Assembly (NCBI GenBank): GCA_017893485.1
Contig: CM030363.1
Location: 110,975,073 to 111,039,072 of the forward strand
DNA length: 64,000 nt
Source of the DNA: Hemerocallis citrina
Lineage: Eukaryota > Streptophyta > Magnoliopsida > Asparagales > Asphodelaceae
Reading direction: 5' to 3'
In this document: piece after piece, positions 1 through 10,005 of the stretch
How positions within the stretch are numbered: the first letter of the stretch is position 1
How the letters are laid out: each line of letters begins with the position of its first letter
The notes under the pieces: generated by a model
Databases searched by the model: none
What the model saw: the letters and a program-made list of their open reading frames with translations, nothing else
Told to the model about the DNA's origin: nothing
Program-made: the position numbers and the translations under genes

Positions 1-1840
1 AGTTGTCTACTAAAAACTGTTGTAGTAATCGCCCACCACGAAGGAAAACATACATGTCATTTTCACGAATCTAGCGACAAATATATATATTACACAATTA
101 TGGATAGATAGATAGGTTGATTAATGATTAGGAACAAATTTAAAAACCCATAATCAGCTATAGTCAATACCTGAAGTCGAAATGCATAATACTCCCTACA
201 TGAAACTTTTCGTCCGTTATTATGAATGTAGATATCCCAACCATGACTCCCGTAAGGTAATAAAAGAGGATATTGAAGTGGATCATAATATCCAGCAGTA
301 TCTGGAACATTGTGAAGTTGGTTGGAATAAGTTTCGACAACAATTTCTCTTTCATGGCAATCATTAGGATTATCTCCGGGAACCCATACTGCAGCAACTT
401 GTGAAGAAGTAGGCAAATGATATTGTCCTTCATGGTTTGGTATTTCCTTAAGTATTAATTTGCAATTTTCGAGATCAGAGCGTCGCGAAAGACACCGCAA
501 ATTATGGATATATGGATTATGTACATGAAGAATTTGCTGAAGCTTTTCCACAATTGGTCTACTCACCAAATCACTTTCCATTAATCTATTATCAAGTTCA
601 TGCTCGGTATCATATATATACAATTGCATATATCGAGGCCGAGAATTATTATGCGGAATAAGACTACCAATCTTATTGTATATGGCACCCTGAGCACGAA
701 AAGTGTAAACACCCATTCTATTGTTCGAAAATCTGTCATCAAGATTTACTCCGATGGAAGTAAATGCAAAGATATGATTGTAAGTACGTATATGTTGTCT
801 AAAAGTTCTTCCTTCTTCGGACTGGTCAAGATAAATGCTCATTAATTCTGGAGGAACTGTTATTCTCGGCAATTGCACTTTGCCTTTTTGACAACACAAA
901 TCAGCTGATTCATGAAAAAATAATTTTCCCGCACAGTGTGGGCACCTTCTTGTAGGTGGTAGATGAAATTGTTGACAGCGAAATGAGTCAACATGGTTTC
1001 TTGCCGAATTATAGTGCCTCATAACAGTTCGAACTCTTCTTGGCACTTGATTAATTCCAGTTGTTCCTATATAATTTTTAGAAATATGACAATTGAGAAG
1101 AAGGTAAAAAATAGTATTGATGAGATAAAATGCGGTATTAATTCATACCTCCATTCATAATAGGAGTTTCTTCATTATTGTCTGTATTAACCACAAACAC
1201 ACCTAATTGAACAACAGTATTGATACAATGATTAAAATATCAGAAAATTTTTAGTAGCGGTCAAAATGTTGCACGTTTATTATTTTGACGATTAAGAAAT
1301 CAAATAGTGGAGGCATAAAGTTTGGTGTTAAATCATACCTTCATGCATAACAGAATTATTTAAATTATTCTCTGTATTAATAAATTGTAATGCAGCACTA
1401 TCCAAATCATTATCGTCGACCCTTCGTACTACTTCATGAGAAAAATAAAGTTATAAGTAAAGAAATATATGAATTAATACCTTAAGTGAAATATCAAATA
1501 TGTTTTGATAATTGTTACCTTCGTTTAATGTAGAGTTGCCATTAGCACTTCGATCCCTTTGATTTATCGATCTTTCATCAACCAATTGTTGCGCATTCAT
1601 ATCGAAGCGCCAATTTCTTTTACACTGTCTATCCCTCTCTCTTTGTTCAGCTAATTGATCTTCAGACATTGATAATCGTCGATTTCTCATATATTCTCGT
1701 TTTCTTCGTCTAAACTCTTCCAACTGTATTGCAGTCATGTTGGCTCTTCTGTTTAGTTCATATTGTCTACGTCTCTCTCTACGTTCATCAACTTGTTGAG
1801 TCTCTGATAGTTGAGGTGTTGCTGTTCGTTCACTATCCAT
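1..1840 (-). CDS. Helitron Rep/helicase (RepHel), N-terminal exons, truncated by window edge
   Basis: N-terminal part of a Helitron replicase/helicase, the enzyme for rolling-circle transposition. Five exons can be traced on the minus strand: 1840-1519, 1431-1339, 1202-1149, 1066-171 and 70-<1. Introns are 1518-1432, 1338-1203, 1148-1067 and 170-71, all GT-AG. The first three are phase 1 and the last phase 0, and the frame stays open through all joins. Exon 1 encodes an arginine-rich tract of RR-x-x-Y/N repeats found at the N-terminus of plant Helitron proteins. Exon 4 has the CPHC...CC cysteine cluster followed by G-K-V-x-L-P. The last junction joins YYAFRLQ to IREND, the start of the Helitron-like N domain. 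The HUH nickase and helicase motifs would lie left of the window. An in-frame ATG at 1879 is an alternative start. No stop is seen in the exons, so the visible part may be intact. Confidence 0.8.
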
Positions 1841-1918
1841 TTGTCTTGATAGAAAACAATGTAAACGTAAGAGTGTCATTCATGCATGAATGTGGAAATA
1901 AAACGGAGAATGATTAGG

Positions 1919-3400
1919 TAATTGCTAAATAAAAGCCAAACTATCGGCCATATTGCTACATGCACCTTCCAATCATTTAACCTCGGTATGTAAATGAGTT
2001 CGAGGAATGCACTGTCATCTTAGTATTATATTAGATTATAACAAATGTAGACAACCACCAATTGGAAATTAAATGACTCATCTTCATTGATATGTAGTAA
2101 ATGTACTGTATGTCTGTAATTGTTCCAAGCGACCGAAGATGATCATTTCCAGGATGGACATCTATACTTGACCATAAATCTAAGGCTTTATGAATATCCT
2201 CCAGGATTAAGATGACATGCTCATAGAAATGTTGGCAAAAAGACAAATTAAAACACAAACGTGCATGTAAAGAAGACATGTTAGCACTTTAATATGACAT
2301 GAAAAATCCTGAAGGTAGATTAAAATGACATGCTCATAGAAATGTTGCCAAAATGGCAGAATTTTTTAACCCCTAGGCAGCCCTTAAGAATTGGAACTGT
2401 AATAAGCCCTTAACTACTATGCTTAAGGACCCTTGTTTGTAGAGAAATTAGTACGTCTAGTGAAATGTGCAGGATTAGTCGTCCATGTCATGTAACTTAC
2501 CAAAATCATCTTCAGTTAACTGCACATCATGTATTAATGCCTTCTATTTTGCATTATATGGACCTCAATTACCAATAATCATATAGGTCCATCAAATAAT
2601 AAAAACTTTCTGGTACTCTCAGATATGTGAACTGCAACATATTGGGAAGAATTCTAAAAAATTAGACATTTTTTTTGGTAAAAGGAAAGCAAGAAGAAGA
2701 CTCACAGAAAACATAACATGGGTTATGCCCCATCATTTGGATCATGGATCCGTCATTAACTTAAATCACAATTATATCTCATCACTTGGAGCTATCAGAT
2801 AGAGCATGATAAGTAATCCGACAGCAAAGTGAGCAAGATGATTGGAGTCTCTACTGTTTAAGGGTACTGCATAGCTAGAATCTAATGAAATCAGATCCCT
2901 ACAAAATGGTCTCAAACCCATGAATTCAGGTATGCCATCCTTGTTGTGAGCTTCTTTTCTACACTGAATTGAGCGTTGGAGTATTTTGAGTATGATGCCA
3001 TCAATTCTAACCGTGTCTGTTTGTTGTAGGAGGGGCTCAATTTTATCACACTCCATGCTCTAATTTGTTGTTGGGGATTGCTACAATTCTTCCTTCCAAA
3101 AGGAAAGGTAAGAAAAGACATCCTGTGAACTCTTTCATAATCAATGTCCTCTTTAATTAGCCCCCAAGTTCTGTGGCTCTATTGGGCCTACCGTGTGAAC
3201 CCTCATGACACCGAACACTCAACATCAAACAAAAAGGTTTCATATTAATGTACAAACACTAAAAAACCATTTAGACCTTAATTTCTCCTCTCACTCCGTC
3301 CTCTTTTTTCCTTCTCCCCCTTAAATTTTGCTGCTAGTATTAGTAAGTAGTTGGCTGGCTGCTTTTTCACATGATTGAAATAATGAGAACTCTCTTTTCA
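1919..3400 (-). other. Helitron 5' non-coding interval, possible captured sequence
   Basis: Interval between the Rep/helicase gene and the CT-rich leader. It contains a 35-bp direct repeat (2206-2240 and 2319-2353, two mismatches) and two modest minus-strand open frames, at 2031-2279 and 2772-3056. I do not recognise either frame. Plant Helitrons often capture host gene fragments, so captured exons are possible, but nothing here proves it. Confidence 0.35.
2206..2353. repeat. 35-bp direct repeat pair inside Helitron
   Basis: The segment with core TGACATGCTCATAGAAATGT at 2206-2240 recurs at 2319-2353 with two substitutions, about 80 bp apart. It is consistent with a small local duplication within the Helitron. 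Confidence 0.75.
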
Positions 3401-3468
3401 CTGTTTTCTTAGTCTATAAATCCTGAACTAACTTCAACAATGAAGAAGATATACCGATTAGCTCTGTA

Positions 3469-3870
3469 GGTTGTCGACGCGGCGAGAGAGAGGGAGAGGA
3501 GTAGGCGGCGTTGCGTTCCGCCGGTTCAGTGAGAGATCGAGCGAGAGGAGCAGGAGGCGGCGTTGCGTTTCGCCGGTGCAGTGAGAGAGTGAGCGAGAGG
3601 AGCAGGCGATCGTCGGCGCGGCAAAAGAGAGAAGGAGAGGAGTAGGCGGAACTGCGGTTCATTCGGCAGAGATGCGGTTTGGTTGCGCGGCAAGAGAAAG
3701 AGGGAAAGGATCAGGGGGCAGTGTGGTTCGTCGGCAGGTTGTCGGCGCGGCGAGAGAGAGGGAGAGGAGCAGGCGGCGCCGCGGTTAACTGGCGCGGCGA
3801 GAGAGAGATGAGGAGAGGAAGAGGCGGTGTGAGAGGGAGAGAGAGAGAAGAAGATGAACAGGCGAGGACT
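3469..3870 (-). repeat. GC-rich, GA/CT-biased imperfect tandem repeats (Helitron leader)
   Basis: About six imperfect units of roughly 50-70 bp. Each unit has a GGCGCGGCGAGAGAGAGG-like core followed by GAGGAGCAGGCGG. Read in the Helitron sense (minus) it is a CT-rich tract between the 5' terminus and the gene, the composition of a plant promoter or 5' UTR. Base composition differs sharply from the AT-rich flanks. The open frames across it on both strands are low-complexity shadows. Confidence 0.75.
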
Positions 3871-3999
3871 TTTTGAGGGAAATAAATTTAAATGTGGAGT
3901 GTACGGGTTGCATGGATTAAATTGGGGATTCTTAATTTAAACGTGCATTGCACGGGTTGGGTTAACGACTAAGGTCTTCTCCCATTATAGTAATAGAGA

Positions 4000-6002
4000 T
4001 TTGCTGAAATGCATAAAAGAAGTTTTGTATTACAGCTGCCCTATTTATGTATAGTAATTTTGACGCTGGTAACATCAGTAAAATAAATTAGTTTGTGAAC
4101 ATGATTTGTAGGCTTTGTTTTTTAGTTTTCAGAACTTTCGACGGATCTGAATTTTGAGCTTCGATGCATTAGTTATTGCTGTTTTAATGCAGTCATATCG
4201 TAAATTCCATATTCTGAATTATATGATTTATGTATGAATTATTTTAAAACTGATATTAAAAGTAGAATTTGGGCTTGATATTTATCTGGATATGTTTAGT
4301 TATGACTGGGATCAATCCCAAATTTTGTGGAGTTAATTAATGACTTTCATATATCGTTCCATGCTTATAAAACCAAACGATATATTTTCAAACTGCATGC
4401 TGTTCGGTAAAGAATTATGTTTTCAACCTGATTCTATTCATTTTTGATGAAAAATTTGTGAATATGAATTGTATCCTGATTTATCTATTTTACTAACCTT
4501 TTGACGGATCTGGATTTCGAATTGTATTCTGTGAAATATCTCTGTTTTGGTACTGCTGTGTCTAAACTTTCAAATTCGAAGTTTTGTTGCACTACTCTGT
4601 TTTTTCAATTATATTGACTATACTATCTATAGTATAAGTTCATGATATTTTATATGCTGAGACTAGATATGCTAAGGAATCTTTCAGATTTTCCCCATAT
4701 TTAATTATGATATTTTAAAACCTTTTTCATGCTTATAAACAAGGTTTTGCATTTTCTGGCTAAACATACGTTCTGCATTAAACGCTGTTTTAAACCTTAT
4801 TACTGTGGCTGATATATTACTTGTATATGTGCACTAGATTCGGAAGAGATTATAGTTTCCAGATTTTCTGAAGGATCTAGATTTGCAGTTATGTAGCAAC
4901 GAGAATCTCAGATTTGGTGCAGTAGTGTCCAGCTGTCCAGAACTGACAGTTTCGTTGTTTCGACTGTTATAGGTTGTCTTTGTCACCCGGTGTGTTCCCT
5001 ATTCATCTTAGACTTGTCCTTTGTTCTTGCTATATCTTTAGCCCTGTTTGTGTTCGTTCACACCTGTTTAATAATAATGAAAAATAACCTAGTCGAGATT
5101 TAAGGGAAAGATCTAGTAGTGAACAATATAGAAATGTGTATTCAGAAGGGGACTCGTTTCTCCCAACTGTTTACTTTGGTACCAACTTTTTTTCTCTGGA
5201 TGCATGAGGGCATGATTCATGACACCGTTACTATTTGTTGTTACTGTTTTGTTATTGTTTGTCTAAATATACGGCCCTATAGTTCCATTACGAAATCTTA
5301 AAAAGTAACTTGTTAGTTAGGCTAAAAGCAAATAGACTTAGGAATTGACACAATATTGAAACTGCATGTTGAACATCGTCATTGTTATTGATATTGAACA
5401 TTGTTATCGATATTGACATCGACCATTGAGTATTGGCATCAAATATTGAAAAATCGTTTATTGTTATACCCATCGCATTGTTACCATTGATATTGATTAT
5501 TGCTATCGTCCATTGTTATTGATTCATATTGTTTTATTGAATTCATTGTCATATCATATTTCCATTGTTCAATGCATTCTCTACTTGCTGTCTATTACTT
5601 ACTCTAAGGAAAAAAATTCACTTCTTTTAGATGAGGTATTCACAGGTGATCAAAGAGAGTTACTTGCAGGACTTGGAGAACAAACTTTCTAATGATTTAT
5701 TGCTTTTCTAGATTGATCGTGATTTTATTGGACTTCTAGTATTGGGTTTTATTAACATTGTATTATGGGCTTTTGACCCAAAGATTGTTGTTTTGTTTCC
5801 AGATGTTGGAGTATCGTATTTGGTTATTTCATATTTTATTTCAAGTATTGTTATTCATGTGATTGTTCTTATTGCATGCGTGGTTATATCTATCTTGTTA
5901 TATTGTTGAGTTGAACAATAACAGCTTATGGATTATGCAAGTCATTCGCTCGGCCAATGTCACACGCTTGTGTTCCTTGTTTTTGGGAAGCGGGAAGTGA
6001 CA
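4000..6002 (+). mobile_element. LTR E, 3' part (split by Helitron)
   Basis: Right-hand part of a plus-oriented LTR ending GGGAAGTGACA at 6002, like the GCGTGACA ends of elements A-D. It shares the AGTCGAGATTTAAGGGAAAG-ATCTAGTAGTG block (5089-5121) with the other LTRs. It also has a repeat-rich island built from ATTGTTAT/GATATTGA units at 5375-5560. The rest lies beyond the Helitron, outside the window. No primer binding site follows the LTR end; gag-like sequence does. E is therefore more likely a solo LTR inserted in gag F than a 5' LTR. Confidence 0.7.
5375..5560 (+). repeat. Degenerate short tandem repeat island in LTR E
   Basis: Degenerate array of ATTGTTAT, GATATTGA and ATCG-containing units. 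It sits at the same relative LTR position as the TGTTAC repeats of B and D and the CAAGTAT/CATGTAT repeats of C. Confidence 0.65.
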
Positions 6003-6289
6003 AGAACAAGAGGCTGGCAATGGCGACTCCCAGCGGAGGCAAATTCCCAGAGAAGAGGGGCAGGTTTAGCGAGCTCAACAATGGTACAGTTCGAGTTCAT
6101 GGGATGAAGTGCTACAACTGTGGCAAGATGGTCATTTTAAGACCTCATGTCCAAAGTTGGTAAGGACCCTGACTTGTTTTCAATGCGGCAAGGAGTGGCA
6201 CATCAGGCCGGATTGCCCGCAGCTGAAGTAGGGTGGCACCGGTGGGGCAGGCAATTGTAGCAGGAACGAGTTTTCACGTTGACATAGGA
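6003..6289 (+). pseudogene. gag zinc-knuckle remnant (element F)
   Basis: Remnant of a Ty3/gypsy gag nucleocapsid region, which binds genomic RNA during particle assembly. A K/R-rich stretch leads into the first CCHC knuckle (CYNCGK, from about 6112). A one-base deletion just after it shifts the frame. The expected G-H and final C residues and a second knuckle (CFQCGK...H...DC, to about 6218) are in the next frame, followed by a TAG at 6229-6231. Glycine- and serine-rich codons continue to 6289, where the X LTR begins. No protease or RT is seen. It sits directly between LTR E (left) and LTR X (right), so F is the oldest layer here and was cut by both. Confidence 0.75.
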
Positions 6290-6939
6290 TGTAACACCCC
6301 GCAAAATTAGAAAGGACAATTTTACCCTCGTGTGTTACGCATGTGTATTTTGTACCGTTACGAGTAATATCCGTAAAGTGTCCACTACGTATTTTGGATT
6401 CCGACTATTTATGCATTTCCCTTTCTCAAAATTTATTTTATCCTATTTGAGTCAACTCAAATATAAATTTCAATCTCTGTATTTTTACGTGCTTTATACG
6501 TGTTAAAGATTCACGTATCGATTACATGTTTTCCACCGCGATGTGAGATATTTTCTATGTATATAGATTATTTATTTAATGACGTATTCAAATTCGTTTT
6601 ATAAACGGAAATTCATTTTCCTCTTATTTTGATTAAAATATTTCTATACGTGCAGTGCACGTGTTTTTAATGTACGTATTGAGTACATTATTAAATGTGT
6701 GTATTAAATATATTTTTTATTATGTTTGTATTTTGATTATCTTTAACATTTTTTGTTGATAAAGTCAAATTTAGTATTTGATATTTATGTGCTATGCACG
6801 TGTTTTCGGTGAAGGTATTTAAGCATATTCTTTTCAAAATGAAAATTTGAAGTGTGTGTGTGTGTGTTTATTTTATTTGTGCATGAAAACCTATAATTTT
6901 TAATTAAACTAATTTTATATGCATCTTATATATTATATA
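6290..6939 (+). mobile_element. Element X, 5' LTR, segment 1
   Basis: Starts TGTAACACCCCGCAAAATT at 6290 and matches the LTR beginning at 61283 closely over its whole length. It is interrupted at 6939 by element A and resumes at 25972-25977. It is rich in ACGTG/CACGT words. The five bases before it (tagga) would be the TSD; the partner lies outside the window. Confidence 0.8.
6935..6939. repeat. Target-site duplication of array A (left copy, atata)
   Basis: ATATA immediately left of the first TGTCACG. The same five bases follow the last LTR at 25972-25976. The uninterrupted X LTR at about 61910 shows the corresponding region without an insert. Confidence 0.75.
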
Positions 6940-9912
6940 TGTCACGCCACACTTCCCAAAAATACAGAATACGGGTACATGACAATAGCCCAGTGAATGA
7001 CTAACGTCACCCATAAGCTGTTTATCCGATTAACTCAACAATATAATCAATACAAAATATTTGCGCAGGCAATAATAATAATCTCATGAACAATAATACT
7101 TCGAATGAAGCAATAAAAAAATCCAAATACAATAATAATAATTCAACGTCTGGAAACAATAATAAAATCCGGAACATAAGCCCAAAACAATGATAATCTA
7201 ATCCAAAATAATAACAAGTCTTAATACATTAAGTTTATTAAAGCAATAAGCAATTAGAAAGCAGTAGTCTTCAGAATGTTTGTTCCCCAATTCCAGCAAG
7301 CAATTCTCCTTCATTACCTGTACACACTTCATCTAAAAAGAGGAGAAAAAAATTCCTTAAATCAAGTCATGGACGGCAAGTAGAGAAAGCAGGGAACAAT
7401 GGAATAACGATATAACAATGAATTCAATGTATCAATAGGAATCAATAACATGGGACAATAATCATGATAATCAATGCAATGGCTATAAACAATGATGCAA
7501 TATTCGGTAACAGTAATCAAAGATCAATAACGGTAACACTTAGCTAATATTCGATATCAATAGGAACAATGATGAACAATATGCTATGTCGGTGATGTGT
7601 CAATCCTTATGTCTATTAATCATTTTAAAACTATCTAATACACGTACAACTGTTTCTCATCTATTCCATACCACAGGTTCGATGCATACAATCAATTTCA
7701 TTTAGACTATAGTGGTAGACTCTATAGTTCATGTACTGGGTATGATGATGATAACAATATAAAACATGTCAAGGTGCAATCTATTACAGAATGACGATAT
7801 AAATAATTACACGGGCCATCATCCGAGTACAGTCCCTATATCATCAACTACTCTAGTCAATCCCTTAAACCCCGGCTTGTTAATTATTTCATCAATGCAA
7901 CAATACAATCTGCAATTTGGGACATGAGGTGACCATAGTATCAATAGAGGAATAATAGGATAATAACATGGAATAGGACAATTAGAGTGATGACAATAAC
8001 TCATTAGGATCATGCAATGAAACATACATACATCAATTCATGCAATATTACGATATAGGAATAATTAATTCACTAAAATCTGAAACACAAAATTCTGGAC
8101 AGCAAGAGTAGTCTGTACAAAAATGCAGTTTCCCGCTGTTCCGGAAATTGAAAAGTGAATCTGTTGGAAGTTCTAGAAACTAGAATTCCACACGGTTCCA
8201 ACGCATATTTAAAGTTCAAATTCCGACAACAGTAACTAGGTCAAACACATGGTCTTTACTGATTTTAGGTTCAGATAGAATTTCGACATCACGTTAATTT
8301 TAATTTTAGAAATAGCAAAAACTCAATATTAAATTCAGTAAAAATATTTTCTGGACTCCTAATTATGATAAGCAACAATTTGGAAATTTTGAGATTAAAA
8401 TTTTATCATTTGATCAGCATTTTCACTGTTTAAGCATGAAAGGTACGAGAATCTAAAAATTTAAAAGAAAAAAACACAGCTGTAGTAAAACGGGCATTAT
8501 TTTTGCTACAAAAATCGGAATTCAAAAATTCAAGATGTTCTAGAAACAAGAAAAAAAAAGACTACAATTCATATTCAGAAAGTATTTCATTTTATGATCG
8601 TTTACTGGTTCGAAAATAGCAGTTAACATTTAGGTCAGCAAGCTAATACAGGATTTTGGGTAGTTTTCTTCAAAATAAAATAATTAGACTATATGGGTAT
8701 CGATTCTTTAGTCAATAAATTGTGTAATCAACATGATGGGTGTCAAAACATGATAAATAAAACTATAACATGCTCATAGATCAATTTATCATCAATCAGT
8801 CATCAATCGATCAAACAACATACAACCTATTATCAGTTTTATACGCACTCATGAATGATCCAAACTTTAGAGTCAAATGTGGCACGATATCAAGAATATT
8901 GGGTTTAGCTCGTGTAAACCCTCACTAGACCCAACAAAGAGATGAACAAAGTATAATATGATAACAAGGGATCTAATCACAAGAATTTCAACAAAACTTG
9001 AATTTGATATAATTAACAATTCTAGAGGATGGTGACTTGCCTTATAATTGGTGAAAATGAATACCAAGAATAACGGGATAAGAATCCCGAAGCAACAAAC
9101 TCATGAACTAGCACAAACCACCAACAGAACGTGCGATATACATGCAATAATCCAAAGAACCCAACAACACAGCACACAAAGAGAACTCAGCAACTGCAGT
9201 GAGAGGGACTGTCGGTTAGGGGCGGCAGTGTTGGCGACTAAAGGGGCGGCGATGCAAGGTAGGGTGGTGGCATACCGGTGGTTCTGGTCGGCGATCGGAC
9301 AGAGGAGGAGGGAAGGGGGTTATGGGTTCTGGCATTGATGGCAACGAGAACAGAAGAGGAGGGAAGGGGTTTCGGGGGGTTCTTGACTGGTGACGCTAGG
9401 AGAGCGGCGCTGGATCTCAGCAACGAAAAGGAGGTCGCCGGAAGGTGTCGGTTGGTCGGAGAAGACGACAAGGGGGTCTTGGGTGTTTTTGTGGGAAAAC
9501 AGAGAGAGAGAATGGCGAGGAGAGAGAGAGAGAGGGGAAAGAGAATAGGCAGCTAGGGTTTCAGATTTGTGTAATTTTTAGGGTTGGCATTAGGGTTGTA
9601 TTTATAGGGTACAATTAGGGTACTAGGTTAGTGAATTGGGGTCCAATAACAACAAATTAGGGTTAAGAACAAATAAAATTGGGTTTTAGGGTTCAATTAA
9701 GAGATAGATCAAAATCAATAGGGTTCAAATCAAAATATCCACAATTAAATAAGAGAACAATAGGATCAACAAGAATAGCCTGATCAAAAGAATGAAGAAT
9801 TTCATGAACAGGGCTTAATAAAAAAAATCAAGGAAAAAATAGGGTATTTATTCAATTGCAAATAAAATATTACAAAAGGGAAAAAATTGAAAATTACAAA
9901 ACGGTAGTTACA
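6940..9912 (-). repeat. Array A, left LTR (3' LTR of unit A1)
   Basis: 2973-bp LTR. On the minus strand it runs TGTAACTACCG... to ...GGCGTGACA. It is shorter than the other two A LTRs. It lacks one copy of an approximately 50-bp tandem segment near 7780 and a segment of about 50 bp near 8830. It contains a TATA box (9599-9606), a CT-rich leader and the conserved donor-like GCAAGT (9036-9040). Confidence 0.85.
9599..9606 (-). promoter_or_regulatory. TATA box of left A LTR
   Basis: TATAAATA on the minus strand. CCCTAA motifs and then a CT-rich transcribed-leader-like tract follow downstream (lower coordinates). The same box is found at 17651-17658 and 25660-25667. Confidence 0.6.
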
Positions 9913-9928
9913 ATCTTACCCACCTTAC
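9913..9928 (-). promoter_or_regulatory. Polypurine tract of A1
   Basis: Minus strand AAGGTGGGTAAGAT lies immediately before the LTR start. The same position in C and B reads AGGTGGGTAGGAT. It is the plus-strand primer site for reverse transcription. Confidence 0.65.
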
Positions 9929-10005
9929 AATAAAATTTCGTCTTCGAAATTTAAGCAAGTGGTAGTAGGGTAACTCCGAAATAGAGAAAAGAACAAGGAC
10001 GAGAA

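Larger units (their letters stand above)
1..3999 (-). mobile_element. Helitron, 5' part (3' end beyond window)
   Basis: Rolling-circle transposon read on the minus strand. Its 5' terminus on that strand is at 3999, begins TCTCTATTACTATAATGG, and is preceded by a host A at 4000. This is the AT-target insertion pattern and TC start expected of Helitrons. A subterminal palindromic block around 3905-3960 (GTGCAATGCAC with flanking CCCGT copies) is also typical of plant Helitrons. The element contains a Rep/helicase gene at 1-1840 and a CT-rich repeated leader at 3469-3870. The CTRR hairpin 3' end lies outside the window. It has inserted into LTR E, whose remaining part follows at 4000. Family assignment is strong because gene and terminus agree. 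Confidence 0.85.

Noticed and set aside
5957..6163. A 68-codon gene starting at 5957
   Set aside because: The first part of the frame lies in the end of LTR E and the rest is a gag remnant; the apparent gene is a junction artefact.
9278..9556. Plus-strand open frames of about 90 codons in a GC-rich tract, repeated at 17328-17600 and 25265-25453
   Set aside because: They are antisense to the A LTR leader. The sense strand is a CT-rich 5' UTR-like tract and the frames vary among LTR copies, so they are shadows.
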